Of a stretch of DNA of 64,000 bases, positions 12,617-25,602 are shown in pieces. Where the stretch lies: assembly GCA_026874595.1 (NCBI GenBank), contig CM049320.1, positions 25,086,214 to 25,150,213 of the forward strand, written 5' to 3'. Within the stretch, counting starts at the first letter, position 1; each line of letters starts with the position of its first letter. The notes below the pieces were generated by a model. That model was not told the origin of the DNA. It saw only the letters and a list, made by a program, of their open reading frames with translations, and ran no database searches. A program made the translations under genes and the position numbers. This stretch comes from Sipunculus nudus (Eukaryota; Annelida; Sipuncula; Golfingiida; Sipunculidae).

Positions 12617-15048
12617 CTGAAAATAGAAATGTGGTCTTGTTATAAAAAAATATATAAGCATTTCAATAACTTGTAAGAAGTATTGCATAGTGAAAGCACT
12701 TTTGGGTAGATATTTCAAGGCCCGGGGTTGCGGAATCGTTACCATGGTAACACGCTAAAACAGAACAATTGATTAAGAACAAAATCACCAATGTAAATCT
12801 AACCTCGTTTCCGATTGTTGAGTCATGTGCAGGGAGTGCTTTCACCTTGTACGAATGTACGATGGTTTTACAGTTTGAGTGGTTAATTACGACATGTCGT
12901 ATGAAATGGGGATTGTGGCACTATATTGTGCAAGCACATGTTACTATATATGCAAGTAAACATAGTTTAATTGGACAGAAACCAATAAAATTCACAGACA
13001 TACATAATAACTACATGAATTATTGCATATATGTTGCCGGTTTGCCTTGAGTACTTGAGTACTTTGAGTCCAAATTTCAGACTCAAGTACCGGTTAAGAA
13101 TTACTCTCATTCGAGTATTTTCAGTAGTTTTCGCTGTACGTCAAATATTTTGATTAAATAATGCAAAACGTCTGGAACACTTACAAATAATTTTTAAAAA
13201 TATTTTCCTATAGATCTCAGCCTCGAAAGCTTTTTATTCTAACGTGACAGATGTACAAAAAGACAAAGCTTTGTCCAAATCAACTATGTCGATATCGAGC
13301 TCTCTTCGCTTCTAAATCAGAGCTCGGGAAATGTACGATTTAAATGTGCATCCAAATGGATACATGCCTTCGCCATGGGAGGACATGTTTAAAAAACGCT
13401 CTGCGAACACACTGGACACTGTCAGCACAAGTTGCTCGACCGTGACCTGAACAGGTGGCCGAGTCACACTGATGAGGCGGGTCCTTCGGTGTATTCACTT
13501 AACTCATCCCATATTCCTGCATAAGTGACTGTACATTTGTGAATATCCTTGATGACGCTCCAGAAACCGGAGAAAATACTGGATCAATACCAAAATCTTG
13601 GCCAATTCTCAAAATGCCCTGGAAATACATGAGATTCCGTTTATGTTTGCGTGTGTAATGTTGTGGATAAACACACACATACACACACACGTACGAGCGG
13701 TTATGAACGCATACCCTCCTGGCGGAAGCAATAAGAGAAAAAAATCAATATATCTGGTGGAAGTAAAATCTTAAACTGAAAATGAAGGCCTACTCGTGGG
13801 GCTATCCGGGATCCGTGGAACAAGCAATGCAGTACGCTCGGAGCGATGCACCCCGCGCGTTAAGGTTGTCACAACAAAAACTGTTCCCTGCTGACAGTGG
13901 TCAATTAAGGTTAATGATCACGTGAAGTAAAAAATCCTTATTTTTTTTATTTTTCGTGTGTTATGCATGCAGTAGGTAAGTGGCATCTACGATCATGTTA
14001 TGTTGAGGGCATTTGCAACATATTTAAAAAAAAACGTTATTACTTTGTTTGAACTTTGTAAGAGAATTTAACACCTGAGAAACATTATTAGATAAGGCCT
14101 GTACGCAAACATAACATACATTCAAAATCTTTACACTTAATTGTCGCTGCGTATTGACGGCTTAGTCGAGTTGTAAGAAGCTAAGCTGTTTTCGCTGGCA
14201 ACGTCGGTTCAATACCAAGTACAATGAAACCTGTCTAAAGCGGACAGTCAAGGGATTCAATAATTTTGTCCTTAATAGTGAGGTGTCCTTATCAATCAAT
14301 CAATCAATCATCCTGCATTCAATATTCATAGGCAAACTGTGATTATTTTTACTTATCTCAAGTGGTGAACAATATAAGAAGAAAAGTCTATGAAGATATC
14401 CGTAAAAACAATGATCATATGCTCGCGTACGCTCTTCTTTCGCGGATTCACTCGGTCGAATAAACGTGACTTTTTCAGATACCATAAGCTCCCGTCCAGG
14501 AGTACGTGTGTGCCACCTGGTAGCATGGCCTAAAACTGTCTTTGTTCAGCTGTCCAAATGCGATAATCTCAAAGATGATGGCGACGTTGATAATGCGAAG
14601 ATTGTAATGGCTACAAACCTGGGAACATTCGTTTTTATAGGTGAATGTAGCTTTAGCCTAAAATAAACTTACTTTGGTGATGATTGTTTGGTTTGATTTG
14701 CTTTAATGATGAAGGCACCCCAGATTAAACGAACCCCGAGGAGCTTGTGCACGGCGGCATGGTACAAACAGCTATGGAGCGAGCAGATGTTTGACACTGA
14801 GCAGATCAGTTTGAGATATACTGAACAAAACCGATAAATTAATATCAAACAGCCTGCTATAACAAAGTGGCTAATTTTACAGTTAGATACTGCGTGGTGA
14901 GATCAGGGACGCATGGGTAATCGGTAGCCGTTTAATCAATTTAATGACCCTGCGGTCGAGCGAAAATATGCAGCTTCGCAACGTGTGAATGATCAACCGT
15001 GAAATAAAGTCACACGATGTTTATCGCTTCATATTTGCTGTGTTAAAC
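12617..15048. other. region upstream of the lectin gene, no gene seen
   Basis: Must contain or precede the non-coding first exon of the minus-strand lectin, but no core promoter could be identified. A TTGAGTACTTGAGTAC palindrome-like block lies near 13049-13095. A tRNA-like head with GGTTCAATACC lies near 14160-14215, and a Tigger-like AAACCTGTCTAAAGCGGACA end near 14226. Confidence 0.45.
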
Positions 15049-15051
15049 TTA

Positions 15052-16401
15052 AGCCCCGTTCCCACTTTCACGAATTTGACGCCGAATCGCAACGATGTTG
15101 AATTCGTGGCGACTCGTGGCCAATCGGCCTGTCGAGTGATAAAAATTCCATCACGACCACGATATTGTACGAAAGGAGTACGATGCCAGTACGATTGGCT
15201 ACGACAGTGACACGAAGCCAGCACGATATGACACGACACTTTTAAGAACGTTCACGGCTCCGTGACGATGTCTAAGATACTGGTACGATATTTCCACGAT
15301 TAATCTGCGACTTGTGGACGATACTCCTACGATCATTCAACATGTCTCATTTGATTTGAGTAATTAGACAATTACGACTTATTTATGTGGTGGCAAATAC
15401 GACGTTAACTTCTTTAAGACCAAGTAGACGACCGTCTTAATCGGATGTAAAATATCTGTATTCTCAAAATATTGGTTAAAATATCTTATTGATTCAGCTC
15501 TCAATGTGATATAAGATTCTGTGTTAGGCTGTGTTAGGCTGTGTTAGGCTCAGTTTATTCTCCCAAAGTAAAATAGGAAATTCATAATTTATCATATTGA
15601 CCATATGTTTAAGTATGACGAAACTGTATAATATATTCAGCTTCTTTAAACTGTTTTGGTTCAAATTTATTTTCTCAACCAATATCCACGATAAAAAAAT
15701 TTCTTTAAAACATATTTACAAATCTACATGGTTTACTCACTGCAAAAACTTCCTTGTTTGTTTACAAAGAAGTTACAAATTACAAAGGAAACGTAATTTG
15801 ATTCAGCTTCTTCAAATTATTTTAGTTCAAATTTAGTTGGAACCAATGACCACAATACAAATCTTCTTTAAAACAAATTTACAAATCTACACAGTATTCT
15901 TACTTCTAAACCTTATTCCTCATTGGTTTGTAAGAAGTTAAAAATCACTAAGAAAATAAAATTTTCCGTTACATAATGATGTCAGTTCTTGATGATTCGT
16001 CACCAAATTCGTGGAAGTAGGAAGGGGCTTTATGAACGTGACTCTCTCTTGAGAGGTTATTGTGGTTGTCGTATTGTAGTCGTGTTGAAGTCGTGTCGAT
16101 GTCATTTTCCTTCGTGAGCATTCGTGACATTGTTTTACACCACGAATTTACAAGAATTATGAAGACTCTCATACGACTTACCAAGAAACTGTTACGAGTT
16201 AGCTACGACTTGCAACGACAAAGTTTAATTTTTGAACATTTCAAAAATAGCGCCACGAATTCTGAATGCTCAAGACCTCGCTACGAACATTACCGAATGT
16301 TCAAGACATCATCTACGACACTCCAACGACGTCCCCACGAATTTTAATGATGTAAGTTCGTGGCGATTCGGCGTCAAATTCGTTAAAGTGGGAACGGGGC
16401 T
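15052..16401. mobile_element. 1.35-kb TIR element, PIF/Harbinger-like, non-autonomous
   Basis: The left end AGCCCCGTTCCCACTTT is repeated inverted at the right end (AAAGTGGGAACGGGGCT). The terminal match continues for more than 40 bp through the GAATTTGACGCCGAATCG block with a few mismatches. It is flanked by TTA at 15049-15051 and 16402-16404, the 3-bp target type of PIF/Harbinger elements. The interior is rich in dispersed ACGAC/TACGA words and has a 10-bp triplet (CTGTGTTAGG) near 15519-15548. No transposase frame. Confidence 0.8.
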
Positions 16402-16404
16402 TTA

Positions 16405-16977
16405 GGAGCACATCACGTCATGACATGAGTACGGACACGCATTAAGGCAACAATTGGGGTTTGCATAATCCTTTGTGTTCCAGTCCCAGACACAACAACA
16501 ATACAGGTGGTTTTTGATGTTGCCCGGGGCGAGTGATCAGTGTCCGCCGAAGGTGGCGTATCGTGTCCGTATTTGTCAGGTTCATTTGCTCTTAGAATGT
16601 TGGTTTGAGTTGAAATCTGCTGTCCGTTGTACGCAGTAGTGATGTGTCCACCTTACAGAGGTTCCGCTTATACATAACATATAGGGAATTTTGAAGGGAC
16701 TTAACTATCTTGTCCGTTATAGCCAGTTGTCCGCCTAAGTAATGTGTCCGTAAGACCAGTTTTCACTGTATTTAGCTTTGAGATTGGGTTGTTGTATTCC
16801 GCCGAAAGTACCTATATAGTTTTCTCCATGTGTTCCGCTTTCATACACCCTACATAGGCCTATAGATTACCGAAAGTCACCATCTATGCCATGAAGAGTG
16901 CCTTGATTAAGTATAATTTAACTAAACGTACAATCCATGTTTAATAAGGTTGAAGGTTCAGATTCATGGTAATAGCT
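16405..16977. other. intergenic with old TIR-transposon remnant
   Basis: Several TGTCCG words at 16540-16770 and a right end ACCAGTTTTCACTGTA look like a decayed pogo/Tigger-type MITE. No gene seen. Confidence 0.4.
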
Positions 16978-17332
16978 CTATGGGCGTCAATCAATCTTCA
17001 AGGGTGGGGAAGGGGGGGGGGGGGGTGACTCGCAGGGAGATGACAAGCGTGAGAGGGTATTCAAAATTCGGATAAAACAGACATATATATATATATATAT
17101 ATATATACCTGTTGTTGTCTGTGTGACACATATCAAATATATATCAGTTAAGTGTAGGTCTATTATTCTATTTATTTATATATTTCATTTAAAATATATA
17201 AATATTATTCTCTGAATATTGGTGGTGGGGGGGGGGGGGGGTGGATGACACGATATCATTGACCATCCCCCCTTGCCAAAAAGTGGGGGGGGGGGGGATA
17301 TATGACCCCCCCCCCCTATATTGACGCCCCTG
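16978..17332. mobile_element. poly-G MITE, GGGGCGTCAAT family
   Basis: Left TATGGGCGTCAAT and right ATATTGACGCCCC are inverted ends. The interior has four long G- or C-runs and a (TA)n at 17082-17107. Third member of the family at 895 and 2396. Confidence 0.6.
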
Positions 17333-17459
17333 GTAGCTAGTGCGTGACTACGTCAATTCCGGAGACACTTTATGAACCACAAAGGTCATGGTGGAAGATC
17401 AGCTTGATACATGTATATCAACTGATTAAGAGGCTTACGACAAAATAACTAATGCACGA

Positions 17460-17824
17460 GCGGGCTTCTGTTGTGAGGAGCAGAGCACGAGACTCAAAGA
17501 AGGGAGATCGTGAGATAGAATCTTAACCGTGGTGGTGAGATTTAATTATCATGGTCTGCCCCCCACCAAGGTGACCGCTCTGCAGGTTTATGCCCCTCGG
17601 CCGTGATTCACTCATAACCGAGTGCGCCTTTCGGGTGTTCCTCGATGGCATAACCAAGAAGGGGAAGATTACACAACCAGGACCCGCGAGCCTGGTTAAC
17701 ATCATGATATAAAAAGAGAGGAAGCGTGTGATACTGCCTTGTCACGGAGTCCGAAACCGGACTGGAAGTCTGAAGCCAGCATTAAAAAAAATGAGGCCGT
17801 TACCTCTAACAAGAAAAAAAACCA
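17460..17824 (+). mobile_element. tRNA-derived SINE-like element, copy 1
   Basis: Colinear with 31976-32380 through GGAGATCGTGA, CGAGTGYGCCTTTCGGG, CACTGCC and GAAACCGGA-type blocks. The tRNA-like head is weaker than in copy 2. Ends in an A-rich tail. Confidence 0.65.
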
Positions 17825-19824
17825 AAGAACTATCGCAACTTTATACAGTTTCTCACTGGAAAACTTTCAACAAATTAAAGAACCGTTTGAGGACTTTCCT
17901 ATTTCCTGCTTCGGGGGCCAGTTTTTTTTTTTTTTTATTTTTTTTTATTTTTGGCACATCTGATTGGAATACCACCCCATACGCTTGGCTTGTGTCGCAC
18001 CTTGTGTATAGATTTCTTTATTTCTCACACATTGATTTCAAAACTAACACGTCTTTGAAAGGCTGAGAGAGAATACCTAATGCAAGGCAAGTTATTACTT
18101 GACACTGCTCGAGCGTTTGTGAATTCCTCTTGCTGAGGAATACTTGCTATTACCACATGTGTTTCGTTCTTTCAGTTATACAACTTCTCGAAAGTCGCTG
18201 CTTATAAAAGGCAGAGGTATTCAAATAAATCCACTCCCTTGCGAAACAATCTAATCGCCAATTTCTTGTAAGATACGTGTGCAGCGCTGACTGAAATATG
18301 TGGTTTTATAACAGCAGTCACCAGAGAGAACACCCGGATGTATGATTCGTTATCAGTGAAACATTCTTTGGGGTTCAATATGGATGACACGTTTGATCTT
18401 TGACAAGCATGCCGCTTTGTGTTGATAAGGCACGGATATTTTACGGAAATATCAAAGGCTTCTTTGCTTGTGTGCAAATTGTCGATCCGGACTTAACAGT
18501 GGACTGCAGCTTGTGTGTATTCATGTGTTTGGATGACTTTTTTTTTGCCTGGACCTTGTTTAATCCCGGGGGGGGGGGGGGGGGGGGGGTTCATATTCAT
18601 TCACGTTATTGGGGGGGGGGGGGGGGGGGAGAAAATATATCTTTTGACCCATTCACTTTATAGACGAAAAAATACACAATTTCTACATGGCAAATGTGAG
18701 ACAATTGTTCTAATCCCGATGGTTTATAGATTTTCACAGAAATTAAATGACTTTGTGCTCCAGCCGTTCTTTCATCAAATAAACAAATAAAAGTTCGATA
18801 GAATTCCCTTCGTCATGTTGTGCTGTTTATCGAACAAGTCATGCTATCCTCATATTGACCCCTGATAATATGGATTTATTCATCAAAAACCAATTACAAA
18901 AAGGTAAACAAAAAAAAAAAGCACGCACTCATTTAAAAAAAAGTGAAAGAGAAACATATTCTCCAACTTATACGTATTTCTCAAAGGTAAATAAACATGT
19001 ATTATCTAAAGCCATTAATTCAATTTGGTTGAATAAAAAAGGTGAGCGGCAAAACCACCCTGGCACACATTTGTTTCATTTATAATTCATCTGATTTATA
19101 CGTTATTTTTGGTTCTGCGTGTGAGTAAACAACCCACGTATGGATGTTAAACTGACAAGAATGCATGAATTGTCCGATCCAGACCTGTGCATGCTCGACC
19201 TGCGCCATATAGATTACTGGCTGTCTGAGTGTCTTTACATATAAGTCTGAGGAACGCATTATAATGCCCCATGAGGAAGCAAATAATTTGTCATTTTAGA
19301 CATCGCCTCATGGCCTACAGGTGCATTGACACAAGCCAGACTAATAGTTAGCATTTTTAGTATACTTTCTAACACGAAACATGAGCGAGAAAAATTCCGT
19401 TATAACTCAGCACGTTTGTTGAATTTTTGACCTCATGAATACAGGCATGGCTTGCATGGGTTTCTCAACGCAGCCAACTTGTACGCGATACAGGAAATGA
19501 CTAGTTACCATAGAGGATGAGTTTTAGATTGGGTTGTGAGTTCACATGCATTATCTTGCGTTAAAACATCATTCATTACATAATGTTAAGATTATGGGTC
19601 GTTGACCAGAATATGAATACAACACGATGGAAGACCACTGCGATGCATCCCTCGCTGTTGCTTGTGTCACGACTTCAGTAGGCTTACCGGCCCAATTATC
19701 ATTGCCTACTGAGTCGGTTTGTCACGGCTAATGCTCTACAACTCCAAAACAAGGAGAAGATACATGAAAGAAGAATAGCTGGAAACTATTGGTTGGTGAA
19801 GGCACGCGGTACGGCATGTTTACT
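17825..19824. other. intergenic with extreme G-runs, no gene seen
   Basis: Two poly-G tracts of about 20 bases or more lie at 18568-18588 and 18611-18629. T-runs are near 17922-17950. The frames that cross them are homopolymer artefacts. Confidence 0.5.
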
Positions 19825-20905
19825 GTACGATTATATTTTAAACCACTAGTGGTGCCCGGTGAAAGCTTTTCTTCTACTTGTGTACAGGGTTAAGCAAACT
19901 GTTTTAGAACGAAATAGTCGCATATACCATTATATACTTGGGGAAAAACACTATAACATGTAATTATAACCCACCTGGTATTTGAATAAGTCCCTTTTAG
20001 TGATCACTGTAAACGAGTATTTTTATAAGAACCCAGCGACCTCTCGACAAAACGTTCTTTAAAAGTCGTCTCCCACTGAAAGAAGTGACACATACCGATA
20101 CTTTATCGAGTAAAAGTGCGGCACAGGATCACGGCTTCATTGGATGTGTTTAAACAATATGCCACGTGACATGCTTGAGGACCCTGGGTCACGTGACTCG
20201 GTGACCCTACAGTGGTAGGAAGCCTGAGAAGAAGGAGGGATCAAATACCTACGTCGTTAAATTCTATGTATTAAATATAATTTATTGACGGCAAGAGGCT
20301 TCCCGCGATGGTTTGGCGATAACAAACGTGTAGTTTATCCCCATATTATAAGGCTTGAAACTTTATATCCGAGACTACAGGTTTCAATGTTCTTTACACG
20401 GTGTACCGGTGTCGTTCCTGTGTGTACGAGTTAACCAGTGATGGCTGGTCCCGGGTTTAACACCTGGACACCATGGGGTTGTTGGTACAATGCAGACTGT
20501 GCTACTCCTATATTATAATTGGCGGTAGAGGTACCCACCTTTGTAATGCAACTCCTTTGTTGCCACGAATGCATGGAAATTACCAGTTTTTTTTTCTAGA
20601 TCTGTCCGACACAGTGCCACATATGTCATAAGGGGGTCGTTCTTCATAATCCTCATATTTTCTAAGAAATTTGACTGTATTTCCCGAATGACTTCCGCAA
20701 TTCGATATACCAGAAAGTACCTGAACACGACCCATGCAAAAAAACAGCCCACGTCCAGCGGAGCTCTCCCAACGCTATTATATATGCTAACGCTAGTATA
20801 TATGATATAGTAATATGCTAGTATAAATAGTAGACCATTAATCCTGGCAATCAGTCCATAGTCAACGAAGTGCTGTCCGAAAAAAGTATGAAAAATGCAT
20901 AATTA
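19825..20905. repeat. dispersed 1.1-kb repeat, copy A (MITE-free)
   Basis: Shares long colinear stretches with 23960-25320, among them GTGTACAGG, GAAAGAAGTGACACATAC, TGACTCGGTGACCCTAC and TACCTACGTCGTTAAA. No conserved reading frame between the copies, so this looks non-coding. Confidence 0.8.
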
Positions 20906-20959
20906 AAAAAAAAAAAACAAGACGACCAGTGGCCGCGCGCTTGCCGGAAATGACGTTTA

Positions 20960-21428
20960 GATGGAAAATATAATGGGCAATGACAATAAGGAACAAAATG
21001 AGCCAAAGTTGGTGAAGACAGGTAAAATATTAACAAATTTATGTGGAAATAAAATGTTGATATATTTTGATGACCTCGAACTTGACCTAAGACCTATTCA
21101 GATAATAGAGATAGAACGTCCAGAAATCCTTAAGACATACGATAAATGTAAGTTACAAAGTGATTCCAGGAAAACTGAGGCCTGTAGAATGTCATATGTA
21201 AGACGTATGCACCAACAAGCAGGCGAAATTGAGGACAGCTGACAAACAGACAGACACACTGACAAAATTACCCGATGGGGAGGACAGCTGCTTAGCCCAG
21301 ATCATGCAGAGGACAAAGAGGAAGAAAAGGAATCATGGTTTTTGAAAATAGGACCAATATTGACAATATATGAGGAAAATAAGACTTTGATGTGCTTTCA
21401 TGACCCTGACCTTTGACCTATATAAATA

Positions 21429-21481
<53 letters not shown>

Positions 21482-21960
21482 AGTTTACAAGGAATCGTTC
21501 CGACCCGACATACAAAATGTGTAAGTTACAAAGTTATTCCTACTAAGCTGCGTCCTGTACCCAAAGGAAGATAATAATTGATAGTTTATGTAATTGAGGT
21601 TTATAGTTTTGAAAATATGGCCAAAATGATATGTTGTATAGGATCCAGTGCAGCGCCCCCTAATGGCCATATTCCAAAAATGAAAATTACTTTTGAGGTA
21701 ATATTGTAACACATAGGATGTACCAGTTTCAAAAGGATTGCAACTGTGGCCTGTAGAATGCTATCTGTAAGACGCAAGAACCGGCAAGCTGGCGAAATGG
21801 AGGACAACTGACAAACAGACAGACAGACTGACAAAGTGACACACGGTTGAAACTAGATGACTTGTCCAGGTTATGAAGAAGATCCAGAGAAAGAAATAAG
21901 CTACATGTTATGTAAATAAGGTTTATACTTTCGGAGATATAGCCCAAAAAGTTATATCTT
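20960..21960 (-). repeat. inverted array of the 3830-5040 satellite family
   Basis: Reverse complements of the same landmarks occur here: CTGACAAACAGACAGAC, TGTAGAATGYNATNTGTAAGACG, and a GCGCCCCCTAATGG block near 21654. About three units, one interrupted by a (TA)n at 21431-21478. Confidence 0.7.
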
Positions 21961-23959
21961 ATAGTTGTTTAACTTTATTCATTGAATTCAGTCTATGATT
22001 ATTATTATCGTTCACTGCCTTTGAAGTCTATTCAAATTAACTGGAACAGAAACAAACTTTTTGTACTAATGACTGCTTGGTCTTACCTCCGCTTGAAACT
22101 CCAGCAGTACCGAAAAAATAGTCTTCAGGTAAAACTTATGCTGCAGAGATGATTTATATAGTATGCGGAGTACCACGTGGCACATCAAGCAGAACACGCA
22201 GAAAATATATTGACATACCATGTGATAAGGGAGCGGGAGTGCACCTACGCTTTTATAATCTGATACTCTCCATAAATCTGCGTTACCCACTTTAAGTTCA
22301 AACATGTACATTCATTATCATGGTCCTCATGCGCGGTCATGCACTGCAGTCGTACCTTATCTCCTTTGTTTTAACCGCTGCTTTGAAACGCTCAGAGGCG
22401 ACTGGCATGCGATGGTCAGGCTCAGGCTCCCGGCGACTCTGTGGATCGAAAGGCAGTCGCGGGAACTAAGAGCCATAAATGCCTAAATTAACTGTATACA
22501 GTGCTATGTTCTAGATGTTCAGGAAGTCCACTGATATTGCAGATGAAACACCGAATGTGCCGAAAATTCAAATAATCAGTTTTTTTAGACAATTTCTATG
22601 CATGACACCCGTTGACCCCTCCCTACAAAAAATCCTAGATCCGCGCCTGTAAGACAGACCTATTTTTATCTCACTGTCGCAATAATATCAAACTTGCATG
22701 TCAATAAGCAAGTGAATTGTCTTTCTTAAACTATGTATATTGAGTTTCTGTTATAGAAACACTATCTTTTAGCGCTTTAATACGCGTGGATGGCACCTGT
22801 ATATATTATTCAGAAATGCATGCATAACGTCTGTGCATACTTTTGTTTTAACTTTGTCTAGCTAACATCCAACTCAGAGTTCAAACTTCCACATAAGTAC
22901 GTTCTCATAAATGATATATACGGTCTTGACAAACACACACATATATATATATGTGTCTGTGTCTGTGTCCTGTTCTCTTTGAAATGTTCGAAGAGAACGT
23001 GGGCCACATACGTTCGTTCACGGTGCCCTAAAGCACGGTTCTCCTACGACCTTCGAGAACGTGGTGAACCTGAAAGAGAGACTAAGTGTAATATGTGAAG
23101 TAAAAAGTAGCAAGTAACAAGTTCTAAAATGACTCTTAAAACAACCTCCTGTAGAGTGTAGTGGAGACTTGAGTGTTTCTTACAATAGTCTGCCTGTAAC
23201 TCTCACGGTGTCCCTTAGATCATTTGTATAAATTTCATATGTATGTTAAAGATCACACGCTTGAGTGTTTGATTACATTTCCGTTTCAACAGATAAAAAG
23301 AGCTTTGCAGTTCACGGGATTTATGTTCCTTTTGTCAATCTACTCATCATGTAGCAACAGCCCTATCTGCATGTAGTACCTATTTTAAATCAATGAACAT
23401 AATGTAACATGTATGTATTGTAAACTGATAAAACTAAACTATCCAAGATGCATAGACGTGCAGAATTTTAGGTTGCTGCTCCAGAGATATGTGAATATAC
23501 GTACTGGTGGACGTCATGTAAAAAGGATTGTAGGTGGCGCCACCAGTTTTCGTTAGGCACCAGTTCCCATATGATCCTATAAGGATTCCTAATTTCGGAA
23601 ACTTCAATCAATCCGCTTTGAGGATTTTTCTAGAAACCACAGAGATGGAGGCTGAACACGCGTGAAATCAAAGGGATCCATGATATTTCGTTTCGGTGAC
23701 ATGAATTATATCAATCATGTGTATGATAAATACAAAATCACTCCAAAATTATCAATATCACAATTACTGTTAAAGCAATTGCACGAAACTATAGCCTGCT
23801 TCAGAGAGAGAAATATCTGAATAAGTCCAACTGCAACAAATTTTACCCTAAATTAGGTCATTATATCATTATATCAGAATATGGCAAAGTCTCCACAGGA
23901 ATAAGGCCATTCATTCTAATTTAAGAAGCAGCAATAAAAATTATAATATGATTTATAGC
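21961..23959. other. intergenic, no gene seen
   Basis: A lone GGTGGCGCCACCAGT block at about 23531 relates to the satellites of 44.9-47.8 kb. Short AT/GT microsatellite near 22938-22966. No domain recognised. Confidence 0.5.
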
Positions 23960-25320
23960 TTTATACGTTTATATTTTGCCCCACTGGTGGCGCCCGGTGA
24001 AATTTTTTTTCCACTTGTGTACAGGTGTAGGCAAACTGTTTAAGAACGAAATATTGGCATTTATCATTATATACTTGGAGAAAAACACTATTGGGCCAAA
24101 AAAATTAATTAAAAGGTATGGTTCTCAGTCACCGCAAGCGTCAAATTTAATCTTCCGCATCAACATTTTTATTCTGACTTTCATCTTCAAGGAGATAAAA
24201 TATTACAATTTTGATACGATTTCCTTTGTTATGTAGTGCTTTTACCTGTTTAGCAAAAAAACCCTGCTATTTTCATGCTTTTCCCTGATCATATGACATT
24301 TTTATCTAAACATACAAAAAAAGGTCAAAAATAAAATAGCGCCCGCCCGCAGTGATTTCTGAAAAAAAAGTGCCCGAGAACCATACTTTTTTTGCCTTAT
24401 ATGTAATTGTAACATACCTGATATGTGAATAAGTCCCTTAAAGTGAACACTGTATACAAGTATCTTATGGGAACACAGCGCCAAAACGTCTTTCAATATT
24501 GTCTCCTATTGAAAGAAGTGACACATACGGACGATACTTTGTCGAGTACGGTAAAGGTGCACGGCTTCCTTGGTTGTGTTTAAACAATGTGCCGCGTGAC
24601 ATGATTGAGGACCCTGGAATTTGTACCGTGACTCGGTGACCCTACGGTGGTAGGAAGCCTAAAGAAAAAGAGGGATCAAATACCTACGTCGTTAAAATCT
24701 ATGAATAAAAAATAAATTTATTGACGGCAAGAGGCTTCCCGCGATGGTTTGGAGATAGCAAACTTGTAGTTTTTATCCACATACTATAAGGCTTGGAACT
24801 TTGTATCTAGGACTACAGGTTTAAATGTCTTGTACACGGTGCACCGGTGGCGTTCCTGTGTGCTCGTGTAAAACAGTGATGGCTGGTCCCGGGGGTTACA
24901 CCCGGATACCGTGGGGTTGTTCGGGATAATGTAGGTTGCGCCATATCTATATTATAATTGGCGGAGGTAGTACCCGACCTATGTAACGATATTCACGATG
25001 TGGCCACGACTGTATGGGAATGCCCGTTTTATTTTCTAGAACCGTGGGACACGGTGCCAAATATGTCATAAGGGGATAATTTTCAATTTTTTTCTCAACA
25101 AATCCGAAGAAACTTGCCTGTATTTCCCGAAGGGGGCTACCGCAATGCGGTCTACAAGAAAGCATGTGAACATGAAAGACGACCCACGTCACGCGGACCT
25201 CTCCCAACGCTAGAACGGGTGATATGCTGCTTTATATACATAATACTCTAACACCCAAGCAATCAATTCACAGCCAATGTCAGTGATGTCCGAAAAAATT
25301 AATTATGAAAATGTAAAAAA
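23960..25320. repeat. dispersed repeat, copy A' (carries an inserted MITE)
   Basis: Diverged direct copy of 19825-20905, starting near GGTGGCGCCCGGTGAAA and ending near GATGTCCGAAAAAA. About 0.3 kb longer because of the insertion at 24091-24396. Confidence 0.8.
24091..24396. mobile_element. MITE with GGTATGGTTCTC inverted ends (inserted in copy A')
   Basis: Left TGGGCCAAAAAA then GGTATGGTTCTC; right GAGAACCATACTTTTTTTGCC. Copy A at about 19950 is the empty site (AAAAACACTAT joins directly to the downstream sequence). A second, inverted copy lies at 25603-25935. Confidence 0.75.
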
Positions 25321-25602
25321 TACCCTTTTCGTTACTGTCGTTACTGTGCGTGATGCTTCTAAACAAACTTAAGTACAGATATGATGCCAGTTATTCGGCA
25401 GGTGACCCATTTCTTCTTCATTATTATGTCAAACCACAAAATATGTTTAATAAAGGAAGAGAATTTGAAAGAAGAGAATGTTGAAAGGGGAAAGAAATAA
25501 TCTTACTTGAAAGCCAGGTCGCTGGAAATAAATATCTTGTACACACCCGCAACAATTTCACTTTCACCTGACTCGTAGCAAGCGTCAGATGAAAAAGTCA
25601 TT
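25321..25602. other. intergenic, nothing recognised
   Basis: No gene, no clear repeat. Confidence 0.5.

Noticed and set aside
13470-13490. CACTGATGAGGCGGGTCC as a third hammerhead core
   Set aside because: The GAAA box and the stems are missing.
14160-14215. Possible tRNA gene (A-box- and B-box-like words)
   Set aside because: No pairing acceptor stem or convincing anticodon arm; at best an old SINE head.
20513-25207. Minus-strand frames at 20513-20752 and 24947-25207 sharing PLMTY-like words
   Set aside because: They sit in the same dispersed repeat, but frame and length are not conserved between the copies, so coding is unlikely.
19825-25320. The two direct copies of the 1.1-kb repeat as LTRs of a retrotransposon
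   Set aside because: The 3 kb between them has no gag/pol-like sequence, and the copies lack matching TG...CA ends and target duplications; satellites occupy the interval.
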